From Prevotella sp. UBA4330 (GTDB taxonomy: Bacteria; Bacteroidota; Bacteroidia; Bacteroidales; Bacteroidaceae): 18,925 bases of DNA. The notes below the pieces were generated by a model. That model made no database searches. It was not told where the DNA came from and was given only the letters and a program-made list of their open reading frames with translations. Position 1 is the stretch's first letter; each line of letters opens with the position of its first letter. The DNA is taken from assembly GCA_002394385.1 (NCBI GenBank), contig DGTS01000026.1, forward strand, positions 72,048 through 90,972, given 5' to 3'. Shown here in pieces: positions 1 to 7,407 of this stretch. The translations under genes and the position numbers were made by a program.

Positions 1-326
1 AGCGTGGTATGGTGCTCTGCCATCCAGGACAGATCAAGCCTTTCAAGAAGTTCAAGGCTTCTATCTACGTTCTGAAGAAGGAAGAGGGTGGCCGTCACAC
101 TCCATTCGGAAACAAGTATCGTCCACAGTTCTACCTCCGTACAATGGACTGTACAGGTGAGATTACTCTGCCTGCAGGCGTTGAAATGGTAATGCCTGGC
201 GATAACGTAGAGATCACCGTTGAACTGATCTACGCTGTTGCTCTGAACCAGGGTCTCCGCTTCGCTATCCGCGAGGGTGGTCGTACAGTAGGTTCAGGTC
301 AGATCACAGAGGTTTACGAGGACTAA
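1..326 (+). CDS. tuf: Elongation factor Tu, C-terminal part (5' end outside window)
   Basis: EF-Tu carries aminoacyl-tRNA to the ribosome as a GTP complex. The window opens inside the gene; codons are in phase from base 3 and the frame ends with TAA at 324-326. About 107 residues remain. They match EF-Tu domain 3 and the end of domain 2: MVLCHPGQIKP, then GGRHTPFGNKYRPQFYLRT, then VEMVMPGDNVEI, and the C-terminal GLRFAIREGGRTVGSGQITE. The GTPase domain lies upstream and is not visible. The ATG at base 9 is an internal methionine, not the start. Downstream come a CTAG repeat, a hairpin and tRNA-Trp, the usual tuf–trnW–secE–nusG order. Identity is secure. Confidence 0.98.
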   Translation, partial: RGMVLCHPGQIKPFKKFKASIYVLKKEEGGRHTPFGNKYRPQFYLRTMDCTGEITLPAGVEMVMPGDNVEITVELIYAVALNQGLRFAIREGGRTVGSGQITEVYED

Positions 327-338
327 TCCTGTAAACTT

Positions 339-374
339 CTAGATAGCCTAGAAATTCTAGTATTACTAGATATA
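339..374. repeat. Four-copy 9-bp CTAG array after tuf
   Basis: CTAG occurs at 339, 348, 357 and 366, exactly 9 bp apart, each followed by five AT-rich bases (units CTAGATAGC, CTAGAAATT, CTAGTATTA, CTAGATATA). Units 2 and 3 together form a perfect palindrome, CTAGAAATTCTAG at 348-360. CTAG is generally an uncommon tetranucleotide in bacteria, so four in phase is notable. A related 9-bp array lies after rpoC. Function unknown. Confidence 0.75.
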
Positions 375-376
375 CC

Positions 377-402
377 AAGCCCCCGCTTACGGGTGGGGGC
401 TT
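377..402 (+). terminator. GC-rich hairpin between tuf and tRNA-Trp, no U tract
   Basis: The arms AAGCCCCCGC (377-386) and GTGGGGGCTT (393-402) form a 10-bp stem with one G·U pair around the 6-base loop TTACGG. The 3' side continues ATCTACGGG, so there is no U run and the tRNA begins only 5 bases later. It could be a weak or partial terminator, a processing signal, or a 3' stabiliser of the tuf mRNA. I see no TAnnTTTG promoter between it and the tRNA, which suggests read-through from tuf. Confidence 0.6.
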
Positions 403-406
403 ATCT

Positions 407-482
407 ACGGGAATAGCTCAGTTGGTAGAGCATCGGTCTCCAAAACCGAGGGTCGTGGGTTCGAGTCCTCCTTCCCGTGCCA
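407..482 (+). tRNA. trnW: tRNA-Trp (anticodon CCA)
   Basis: A full cloverleaf can be drawn. The acceptor stem is ACGGGAA (407-413) with TTCCCGT (472-478), followed by discriminator G479 and an encoded CCA (480-482). The D arm is GCTC/GAGC. The anticodon stem is TCGGT/ACCGA (433-437 and 445-449), with loop CTCCAAA and anticodon CCA at 440-442. The T loop is TTCGAGT (460-466). G73 and the A1-U72 pair fit bacterial tRNA-Trp. The T stem GTGGG/CCTCC has one G·U and one U·C mismatch (bases 456 and 470, i.e. 50·64). Its synthetase gene, trpS, lies about 14 kb downstream in the same window. Confidence 0.97.
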
Positions 483-498
483 AGAAAAGAGAAACAAT

Positions 499-690
499 AT
501 GTTCAAGAAGATTGTAAATTATTGCAAGACTTGTTACGACGAACTTGCGCATAAGACTACTTGGCCAACTCGTGCCGAACTTACCCACACTGCAATGGTT
601 GTATTATCTGCTTCCCTTGTCATTGCTGTAGTGGTGTTCGCTATGGACTCGTTGTTCAAATGGGTTATGAGTATGGTTTATCCAGGTTAA
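499..690 (+). CDS. secE: Preprotein translocase subunit SecE
   Basis: SecE is the small essential inner-membrane subunit that clamps the SecY channel. The 63-residue protein is the short, single-helix form usual outside enterobacteria. An amphipathic N-terminal segment carries the family signature around residues 16-28 (ELAHKTTWPTRAE). One hydrophobic membrane helix runs from about 32 to 57, followed by a very short tail. The start at 499 lies 16 bases after the tRNA CCA, so tRNA and mRNA probably come from one transcript and are separated by tRNA 3' processing. The bases before ATG are A-rich (AAGAAACAAT) with no clear Shine-Dalgarno sequence. nusG follows after 14 bases. Confidence 0.97.
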   Translation: MFKKIVNYCKTCYDELAHKTTWPTRAELTHTAMVVLSASLVIAVVVFAMDSLFKWVMSMVYPG

Positions 691-704
691 ATCGTTAAAG
701 GAAA

Positions 705-1247
705 ATGGCTCAGACAGGTAAGAAATGGTATGTGCTTCGCGCTGTGAGTGGCAAGGAGGCTAAGGTGAAAGAGTACATCGAGGCTGAATTGAAACACAAC
801 GAGTTGCTTTCAAAGTATGTCTCTCAGGTTGTGATACCTATGGAGAAACATGCAGCCCTGCGTGGACAGAAACGTGTTGTCAAGGAGAAAATCGCTCTCC
901 CTGGCTATGTTCTCGTTGAGGCAGAGTTGAAAGGAGACGTTGCACACACACTGCGTTTCATGCCAAATGTTTTGGGTTTCCTTGGCGGACTGGACAATCC
1001 TTCGCCTGTACGTGAGGCTGAAGTGAACCGCATGCTTGGCATTGCAGAAGACACCGAGATTCAGGAAGAGGTTATTGTTCCTTACTTGGTGGGCGATGCT
1101 GTCAAGGTTACAGACGGTCCGTTCAGCGGTTTCAGCGGCAACATCGAAGAGGTGGATGCCGAGAAACATAAACTGAAGGTGATGGTCAAGATCTTCGGAC
1201 GAAACACTCCGTTGGAACTTGGTTTTATGCAGGTTGAAAAAGAATAA
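705..1247 (+). CDS. nusG: Transcription termination/antitermination factor NusG
   Basis: NusG binds RNA polymerase, affects pausing and couples it to Rho or to the ribosome. At 180 residues it has the standard two-domain form. The N-terminal NGN domain begins KKWYVLRAVSGKEAKV (about 6-21) and includes LPGYVLVE near residues 65-72. The KOW domain starts at about residue 129 (VGDAVKVTDGPFSGFSG) and ends with TPLELGFMQVEKE. There is no large insertion, and the match is to housekeeping NusG rather than to the UpxY-type paralogues of capsule loci. GGA a few bases before ATG (AAAGGAAA) is one of few Shine-Dalgarno-like signals here. rplK follows after 64 AT-rich bases. Confidence 0.97.
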   Translation: MAQTGKKWYVLRAVSGKEAKVKEYIEAELKHNELLSKYVSQVVIPMEKHAALRGQKRVVKEKIALPGYVLVEAELKGDVAHTLRFMPNVLGFLGGLDNPSPVREAEVNRMLGIAEDTEIQEEVIVPYLVGDAVKVTDGPFSGFSGNIEEVDAEKHKLKVMVKIFGRNTPLELGFMQVEKE

Positions 1248-1311
1248 GTACGCTGTTACGGGCGCGCATGTTCTTTTTATATTAAAATCATATTTTTAAT
1301 TAACAAAAGAA

Positions 1312-1749
1312 ATGGCTAAAGAAGTTGCTGGATTAATCAAATTACAGATTAAAGGTGGCGCTGCGAATCCTTCTCCCCCAGTAGGACCGGCACTTGGTTC
1401 TAAGGGTATCAACATTATGGGATTCTGCAAAGAGTTCAACGCCAGAACCCAGGATAAGGCAGGCAAGATTCTTCCTGTCGTTATCACTTACTACACCGAC
1501 AAGTCATTCAGTTTCATCATCAAGACCCCGCCAGCAGCAGTTCAACTCATGGAGGCTGCAAAGGTAAAGGGTGGCTCTTCTGAACCTAACCGCAAGAAGG
1601 TTGCTTCTGTGACATGGGATCAGGTGAGAACCATCGCCGAGGACAAGATGAGCGACCTCAACTGTTTCACAGTAGAGTCAGCAATGAAACTTATTGCCGG
1701 TACGGCTCGCAGTATGGGTATCACTGTAAAAGGGGACTTCCCTGGATAA
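1312..1749 (+). CDS. rplK: 50S ribosomal protein L11
   Basis: L11 binds the GTPase-associated centre of 23S rRNA at the stalk base. The 145-residue length is close to the family norm. The N-terminal domain has the proline-rich PPVGPALGSKGINIMGFCKEFN (about 23-44), which forms the thiostrepton-site face. The C-terminal rRNA-binding domain ends AMKLIAGTARSMGITVKG. The 64-bp gap from nusG is AT-rich and holds no promoter or strong hairpin I can name, so it probably belongs to the secE–nusG transcript. It opens with an A-rich leader (AACAAAAGAAATG). rplA begins 27 bases after its stop. In other bacteria L1 represses this pair translationally, but I could not recognise an L1 target here. Confidence 0.98.
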   Translation: MAKEVAGLIKLQIKGGAANPSPPVGPALGSKGINIMGFCKEFNARTQDKAGKILPVVITYYTDKSFSFIIKTPPAAVQLMEAAKVKGGSSEPNRKKVASVTWDQVRTIAEDKMSDLNCFTVESAMKLIAGTARSMGITVKGDFPG

Positions 1750-1776
1750 TTTTTAATAACTTCAATTTTAAAGAAA

Positions 1777-2469
1777 ATGAGTAAACTGACAAAAAATCAG
1801 AAAGCAGTTGCCGATAAGGTTGAAGCAGGGAAAGCATACTCTTTGATGGAGGCCGCTCAGTTGGTTAAGGAAATCACCACAACCAAGTTTGAGGCTTCTC
1901 TTGATATCGACGTACGCTTGGGCGTTGACCCGCGCAAGGCTAACCAGATGGTTCGTGGCGTTGTATCGCTGCCGAACGGTACTGGTAAGGTTACACGCGT
2001 GCTCTGCCTCTGTACACCAGACGCTGAGGCTGCCGCCAAGGAGGCAGGCGCTGATTACGTTGGTCTTGACGAGTATATCGAAAAGATAAAAGGTGGCTGG
2101 ACAGATGTAGATGTTATCATCACAATGCCCTCTTGCATGGGTAAGGTAGGACCTCTGGGACGTGTTCTCGGTCCTCGTGGCTTGATGCCAAACCCGAAGA
2201 GCGGCACTGTTACTATGGACGTTGCTAAGGCAGTGAAGGAAGTTAAGCAGGGTAAGATTGACTTCAAGGTTGACAAGGCTGGTATCATCCACTCGTCAAT
2301 CGGCAAGGTGACAATGACACCTGAGCAGATCTACGGAAACGCTAAGGAGTTTATCAATACCATTATCAAACTGAAGCCTGCCGCTGCTAAAGGTACATAT
2401 ATCAAGAGTATCTTCCTTTCAAGCACTATGAGTGCAGGTGTCAAGGTTGATCCAAAGACAGTTGAATAA
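1777..2469 (+). CDS. rplA: 50S ribosomal protein L1
   Basis: L1 forms the mobile L1 stalk beside the E site and in many bacteria is also a translational repressor of rplK-rplA. The 230-residue length matches the family. The best signature is at residues 122-141, with GPLGRVLGPRGLMPNPK. The N-terminal region (SKLTKNQKAVADKVEAGK, LDIDVRLGVDPRKANQMVRG) and the C-terminal rRNA-binding part (GKIDFKVDKAGIIHSSIGK) are typical. The start is the first ATG after an A-rich stretch (TTTTAAAGAAA). rplJ follows after only 20 bases, leaving no room for an L10-type leader between them. Confidence 0.98.
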   Translation: MSKLTKNQKAVADKVEAGKAYSLMEAAQLVKEITTTKFEASLDIDVRLGVDPRKANQMVRGVVSLPNGTGKVTRVLCLCTPDAEAAAKEAGADYVGLDEYIEKIKGGWTDVDVIITMPSCMGKVGPLGRVLGPRGLMPNPKSGTVTMDVAKAVKEVKQGKIDFKVDKAGIIHSSIGKVTMTPEQIYGNAKEFINTIIKLKPAAAKGTYIKSIFLSSTMSAGVKVDPKTVE

Positions 2470-2489
2470 CGCTTAAAGTACTGAAAACG

Positions 2490-3005
2490 ATGAAAAAGGA
2501 AGTAAAAGATACTATTATTGTAGAACTTGGTGAGCAGTTGAAGAAATATCCTCACTTCTATCTGGTAGATGTTACCGGTCTGAACGCTGAGGACACAAGC
2601 AACCTGCGTCGCAAGTGCTTCAAGAACGAAATCAAGATGGTCGTTGTGAAGAACAAACTTCTGCACAAGGCTTTCGAGGCTTCGGAGATTGATTTTGAAC
2701 CTTTATACGGCACACTGAAAGGCAATACGGCTGTTATGTTCACTAACGTGGCTAACAAGCCTGCCAAGATGCTGAAAGAGTACACCAAGGCTGGCATTCC
2801 TGCCCTCAAGGCAGCCTATGCCGAGGAAGGCATCTACGTTGGTGCTGACAAACTTGAGGAACTCTCTGCAATCAAGAGCAAGACCGAACTCATTGCAGAC
2901 GTTGTGGCTCTGCTGCAGTCTCCAATCAAGAACGTTGTTTCTGGATTGAACGCTGGTGGCAAGGTTCACGGACTGCTTGACGCTATCGCTGAGCGTAACA
3001 AATAA
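2490..3005 (+). CDS. rplJ: 50S ribosomal protein L10
   Basis: L10 anchors the L7/L12 dimers to the ribosome and forms the stalk base with L11. The protein has 171 residues, close to the usual 165-175. The N-terminal rRNA-binding part includes YLVDVTGLNAEDTSNLRR (about 24-41) and KMVVVKNKLLHKA. The C-terminal helix that binds L7/L12 includes LLQSPIKNVVSGLNAGGKVHGLLDAIAE. The upstream gap is 20 bases, so the structured L10 leader seen in other phyla cannot fit directly in front of it. rplL follows after 51 A/T-rich bases. Confidence 0.97.
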   Translation: MKKEVKDTIIVELGEQLKKYPHFYLVDVTGLNAEDTSNLRRKCFKNEIKMVVVKNKLLHKAFEASEIDFEPLYGTLKGNTAVMFTNVANKPAKMLKEYTKAGIPALKAAYAEEGIYVGADKLEELSAIKSKTELIADVVALLQSPIKNVVSGLNAGGKVHGLLDAIAERNK

Positions 3006-3056
3006 GCGACCCCATAAACATAACATTAAAAAAACAACTAAAATTATTAAATAAAA

Positions 3057-3434
3057 ATGGCAGATATTAAAGCTATTGCTGAAGAGTTGGTAAACCTTAC
3101 AGTAAAAGAAGTTAACGAGTTGGCAACAGTCCTGAAGGACGAGTACGGAATTGAGCCTGCTGCTGCAGCCGTTGCAGTAGCTGCTGGTCCTGCTGCTGGT
3201 GCAGCCGATGCAGCAGAGGAGAAGACATCTTTCGATGTTGTCCTCGCTGAGGTTGGTGGTGCTAAGCTCCAGGTTGTAAAGGCTGTTAAGGAGGCTTGCG
3301 GTCTTGGTCTGAAAGAGGCTAAGGATCTCGTAGATGGCGCTCCTTCAACACTGAAGGAAGGTCTCTCTAAGGACGAGGCTGAGAACCTGAAGAAGGCAAT
3401 CGAAGAGGCTGGTGCTAAGGTAGAACTGAAGTAA
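3057..3434 (+). CDS. rplL: 50S ribosomal protein L7/L12
   Basis: L7/L12 is the multicopy stalk protein that recruits and activates translational GTPases. The 125-residue length is typical. The N-terminal dimerisation segment is about residues 1-32. A flexible alanine/glycine/proline-rich hinge follows (about 33-56, AAAAVAVAAGPAAGAADAAE). The C-terminal factor-binding domain contains KLQVVKAVKEACGLGLKEAK and ends EEAGAKVELK. The leader is almost entirely A/T (ATTATTAAATAAAA before ATG), which suits strong initiation without a Shine-Dalgarno sequence. The next gap carries an attenuator-like hairpin that would let rplL be made in excess over rpoB. Confidence 0.98.
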   Translation: MADIKAIAEELVNLTVKEVNELATVLKDEYGIEPAAAAVAVAAGPAAGAADAAEEKTSFDVVLAEVGGAKLQVVKAVKEACGLGLKEAKDLVDGAPSTLKEGLSKDEAENLKKAIEEAGAKVELK

Positions 3435-3460
3435 TTCAGTATTACATCCTAACAAATATC

Positions 3461-3500
3461 GGTTAAGATCTCCTAAGTAGGGGGGTCTTAACCTTTTCTT
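3461..3500 (+). terminator. Attenuator-like hairpin between rplL and rpoB
   Basis: Bases 3461-3473 (GGTTAAGATCTCC) and 3481-3493 (GGGGGTCTTAACC) make a 13-bp stem with two G·U pairs around a 7-base loop. The U-rich run TTTTCTTGTCTTT follows directly. This is the form of an intrinsic terminator. As rpoB lies 90 bases further on the same strand with no visible promoter, partial termination (attenuation) is the likely role, as in the rplL–rpoB gap of Escherichia coli. Confidence 0.8.
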
Positions 3501-3523
3501 GTCTTTATGGCAGTTATGCCAAT

Positions 3524-3568
3524 CCGGAAACACGGAATCTCCTGAATTTCTGGAACATTCTAAACCAA
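3524..3568. repeat. Degenerate 9-bp periodic stretch before rpoB
   Basis: Five loosely matching 9-mers can be laid out from 3524: CCGGAAACA, CGGAATCTC, CTGAATTTC, TGGAACATT, CTAAACCAA. The purine core GGAA/TGAA/GGAA/TAAA recurs at 3534, 3543, 3552 and 3561. It resembles a decayed form of the arrays after tuf and after rpoC. It ends about 20 bases before the rpoB start. Confidence 0.4.
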
Positions 3569-3589
3569 ACATTATTCATTTTATAATAG

Positions 3590-6500
3590 ATGGCTTCAAA
3601 AATCGTTGACAAAAGAGTAAACTTTGCAAGCGTGAAGAATCCGATGCCATATCCGGATTTTCTCGACGTGCAATTAAAGTCTTTCAGAGACTTCTTACAG
3701 TTGGACACACCACCTGAGGAACGTAAGAACGACGGACTGTACAAGGTGTTTGCTGAGAATTTCCCTATTGCAGACACCCGCAACAACTTCGTGCTCGAGT
3801 TCCTTGACTATTTCATTGACCCTCCTCGCTACACCATAGACGAATGTCTGGAGCGCGGACTTACCTACAGTGTGCCATTGAAGGCTAAGATGAAACTTTA
3901 TTGCACCGACCCCGAACATGAGGATTTCCCTACGTTTGTGCAAGACGTTTACCTTGGCAACATCCCTTATATGACCAGCAACGGTACGTTTGTCATCAAC
4001 GGTGCCGAGCGCGTTGTGGTTTCACAGTTGCACCGCTCGCCGGGTGTGTTCTTCGGCCAGGGCGTTCATGCTAACGGAACTGTGCTCTACAGTGCCCGCA
4101 TCATACCGTTCAAGGGTTCATGGATTGAGTTCGCCACCGACATCAACAACGTGATGTACGCTTATATCGACCGTAAGAAGAAGTTGCCAGTGACAACACT
4201 TCTGCGTGCCATCGGCTACGAGAACGACAAGGATATCATCGAGATATTCGGTCTCGCCGAGGAGGTGAAGGTGAACAAGAAGAACATGAAGGAAGCCATC
4301 GGTCGCAAACTTGCCGCACGTGTCTTGAAGAGTTGGAACGAGGACTTCGTTGACGAGGACACTGGCGAGGTGGTATCTATCGAGCGTCACGAGGTGATTA
4401 TGGACCGCGAGACCGAAATCACCAAGGAGAACGTGGATGATATCCTTGAGAGTGGTGCTTCTACAATCCTTCTTCACAAGGATGAGGAGGCAGCATCGAA
4501 GTTTGCGATTATCTTCAACACGCTTGCCAAAGACCCAAGCAACTCTGAGAAAGAGGCCATCAACTACATCTATCGCCAGTTGCGCAATGCCGACCCTGCC
4601 GATGATGCCAGTGCTCGCGAGGTAATTCTCAACCTCTTCTTCTCGGACAAGCGCTATGACCTTGGCGACGTGGGCCGTTACAGAATAAACAAGAAACTTG
4701 GTCTGGACACCGACATGGATGTGCGTATCCTTACCAAGGAAGACATCATAGAGATTATCAAGTATCTCATTCAGTTGGTTAACTCCAACGCTACTGTTGA
4801 CGACATCGACCACCTTTCTAACCGCCGTGTGCGCACAGTGGGTGAGCAGTTGTCCAACCAGTTCTCTATCGGCTTGGCACGTATGAGCCGCACCATTCGT
4901 GAGCGCATGAACGTTCGCGACAACGAGGTGTTCCAGCCGACAGACCTTATCAATGCCAAGACTATTTCGAGCGTTATCAACTCGTTCTTCGGAACCAACC
5001 CGCTCTCTCAGTTCATGGACCAGACCAACCCGCTTGCCGAGGTTACTCACAAGCGTCGTCTCTCTGCTCTCGGTCCTGGCGGTCTGAGCCGTGAGCGTGC
5101 TGGATTCGAGGTTCGTGACGTTCACTATACCCACTATGGCCGTCTGTGTCCTATCGAGTCTCCTGAAGGACCAAACATCGGTCTTATCTCGTCTCTCTGC
5201 GTTTATGCAAAGATTAACGAACTCGGATTTATCGAGACTCCATACCGTAAGGTGAAGAACGGAGTAGTTGACTTGAAGAACGAGGATGTGGTTTACCTTA
5301 CCGCAGAGGAGGAGGAAGACCATATCATCGGTCAGGGTAACGCTCCGCTGAACGACGACGGTACGTTCATCCGCAGTTACGTTAAGTGCCGTCAGGATGC
5401 CGACTTCCCTGTTGTTGATCCTGATGAGGTTGACCTCATGGACGTTTCACCACAGCAGATAGCGTCTATCGCTGCCGGTCTGATTCCGTTCCTCGAGCAC
5501 GACGACGCTCACCGTGCGCTGATGGGTTCTAACATGATGCGCCAGGCAGTTCCACTTCTCCACAACGAGGCTCCTATCGTGGGAACCGGCATCGAGAAGC
5601 AGGTGTGCGAGGATTCACGCACTATGATTACAGCCGAGGGCGACGGTGTCATCGAGTATGTTGACGCTACTACAATCCGCATCCTTTACGACCGCACTGA
5701 GGACGAGGAGTTCGTAAGTTTCGAGCCGGCTCTTAAGGAGTACCGCATTCCGAAGTTCCGTCGTACCAACCAGAACATGACCATCGACCTGCGTCCTATC
5801 TGTGACAAGGGCCAGCGTGTGAAGAAGGGTGACATCCTCACCGAGGGATACGCTACCGAGAATGGCGAACTGGCACTCGGACGCAACCTTCTCGTGGCAT
5901 ACATGCCTTGGAAGGGTTACAACTATGAGGATGCTATCGTGCTCAACGAGCGTGTTGTTCGCGACGACCTGCTTACCTCTGTTCACGTTGACGAGTATTC
6001 TCTCGATGTTCGTGAGACAAAGCGCGGTATGGAGGAGTTCACAGCCGACATTCCTAACGTTAGCGAGGAGGCAACTAAGGACCTCGACGACAACGGTATT
6101 ATCCGCGTCGGTGCCCGTGTTGAGCCAGGCGACATCCTCATCGGTAAGATTTCTCCAAAGGGAGAGAGCGACCCATCGCCAGAGGAAAAACTGCTCCGCG
6201 CCATCTTCGGTGACAAGGCAGGTGACGTTAAGGACTCTTCGCTCAAGGCTAACCCGTCGCTGAGCGGTGTTATCATTGACAAGAAACTCTTCTCGCGTGC
6301 CATCAAGACACGCCAGTCGAAGCAGCAGGATAAGATAATCCTCGCAAAGATTGACGAAGAATATGAAGCAAAGATCGACGACCTGAAGGACATCCTCGTT
6401 GACAAACTGATGTCTCTCACCGAGGATAAGGTTTCTCAGGGAATCACAGACTATACAGGTGCCGAGATAATCACAAAGGGCAGCAAGTTCACTGTCGCAG

Positions 6501-7402
6501 TGCTGAAGAATCTCGAGTACGACGGCATCCAGAGCAACAACTGGACCGACGACGAGCATACCAACCAACTCATACAGGCTCTTATCATGAACTACATCAA
6601 GAAGTATAAACTGCTTGATGCAGAGAACAAGCGCCGCAAGTTTGCTATCTCTATCGGCGACGAACTGCCTTCAGGCATCCTCCAGATGGCTAAGGTTTAC
6701 GTTGCAAAGAAGCGTAAGATTGGTGTGGGTGACAAACTCGCTGGTCGCCACGGTAACAAGGGTATCGTTTCAAAGGTGGTACGTCAGGAAGACATGCCGT
6801 TCCTCGAGGACGGTCGTCCTGTTGACTTGGTGCTCAACCCGCTGGGTGTGCCTTCACGTATGAACCTTGGTCAGATTTTCGAGGCTATCCTCGGTGCTGC
6901 TGGCAAGCGTCTCGGCGTGAAGTTCGCTACACCTATCTTTGACGGTGCAAAACTTGAGGACCTCCAGGAGTGGACCGACAAGGCAGGCCTGCCACGCCTC
7001 TGCTCAACTCATCTTTACGATGGTGAGACAGGCGAGCGCTTCGACCAGCCTGCAACGGTGGGTATCACCTACTTCCTCAAACTCGGCCACATGGTTGAAG
7101 ACAAGATGCACGCACGTTCCATTGGTCCGTACTCTCTCATCACTCAGCAGCCACTCGGTGGTAAGGCACAGTTCGGAGGACAGCGTTTCGGAGAGATGGA
7201 GGTTTGGGCGCTCGAGGCATTCGGCGCCAGCCACGTACTTCAGGAAATCCTGACCATCAAGTCTGATGATGTTGTGGGCCGCTCTAAGGCATACGAGGCA
7301 ATCGTCAAGGGCGAGGCAATGCCTACACCGGGCATTCCTGAGTCGCTCAACGTGCTCCTCCATGAACTTCGCGGTCTTGGTCTCAGTGTAACCCTCGACT
7401 AA
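3590..7402 (+). CDS. rpoB: DNA-directed RNA polymerase subunit beta
   Basis: This is the second-largest RNA polymerase subunit. It has 1270 residues against 1342 in E. coli. The start MASKIVDKRVNFASVKN follows an AT-rich leader. The rifampicin pocket lies at 465-495 (FFGTNPLSQFMDQTNPLAE, then THKRRLSALGPGGL). Q474, D477, H487 and S492 correspond to E. coli Q513, D516, H526 and S531, all in the susceptible state; position 479 is Thr where E. coli has Asn518. GRLCPIESPEGPNIGLI follows. The C-terminal part has KIGVGDKLAGRHGNKGIVSK, needed for catalysis and β' contact, and ends with GEMEVWALEAFGA and the β' interface. rpoC begins 43 bases downstream. Confidence 0.99.
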   Translation: MASKIVDKRVNFASVKNPMPYPDFLDVQLKSFRDFLQLDTPPEERKNDGLYKVFAENFPIADTRNNFVLEFLDYFIDPPRYTIDECLERGLTYSVPLKAKMKLYCTDPEHEDFPTFVQDVYLGNIPYMTSNGTFVINGAERVVVSQLHRSPGVFFGQGVHANGTVLYSARIIPFKGSWIEFATDINNVMYAYIDRKKKLPVTTLLRAIGYENDKDIIEIFGLAEEVKVNKKNMKEAIGRKLAARVLKSWNEDFVDEDTGEVVSIERHEVIMDRETEITKENVDDILESGASTILLHKDEEAASKFAIIFNTLAKDPSNSEKEAINYIYRQLRNADPADDASAREVILNLFFSDKRYDLGDVGRYRINKKLGLDTDMDVRILTKEDIIEIIKYLIQLVNSNATVDDIDHLSNRRVRTVGEQLSNQFSIGLARMSRTIRERMNVRDNEVFQPTDLINAKTISSVINSFFGTNPLSQFMDQTNPLAEVTHKRRLSALGPGGLSRERAGFEVRDVHYTHYGRLCPIESPEGPNIGLISSLCVYAKINELGFIETPYRKVKNGVVDLKNEDVVYLTAEEEEDHIIGQGNAPLNDDGTFIRSYVKCRQDADFPVVDPDEVDLMDVSPQQIASIAAGLIPFLEHDDAHRALMGSNMMRQAVPLLHNEAPIVGTGIEKQVCEDSRTMITAEGDGVIEYVDATTIRILYDRTEDEEFVSFEPALKEYRIPKFRRTNQNMTIDLRPICDKGQRVKKGDILTEGYATENGELALGRNLLVAYMPWKGYNYEDAIVLNERVVRDDLLTSVHVDEYSLDVRETKRGMEEFTADIPNVSEEATKDLDDNGIIRVGARVEPGDILIGKISPKGESDPSPEEKLLRAIFGDKAGDVKDSSLKANPSLSGVIIDKKLFSRAIKTRQSKQQDKIILAKIDEEYEAKIDDLKDILVDKLMSLTEDKVSQGITDYTGAEIITKGSKFTVAVLKNLEYDGIQSNNWTDDEHTNQLIQALIMNYIKKYKLLDAENKRRKFAISIGDELPSGILQMAKVYVAKKRKIGVGDKLAGRHGNKGIVSKVVRQEDMPFLEDGRPVDLVLNPLGVPSRMNLGQIFEAILGAAGKRLGVKFATPIFDGAKLEDLQEWTDKAGLPRLCSTHLYDGETGERFDQPATVGITYFLKLGHMVEDKMHARSIGPYSLITQQPLGGKAQFGGQRFGEMEVWALEAFGASHVLQEILTIKSDDVVGRSKAYEAIVKGEAMPTPGIPESLNVLLHELRGLGLSVTLD

Positions 7403-7407
7403 TGTTA

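Noticed and set aside
4118..5323. 401-codon open frame on the minus strand inside rpoB
   Set aside because: It lies wholly within rpoB on the opposite strand, has no recognisable motif, and is explained by the strong codon bias of a highly expressed gene. Similar antisense frames occur in rpoC (9084-10013, 10524-11381), trpS (14575-15444) and nusG/rplA.
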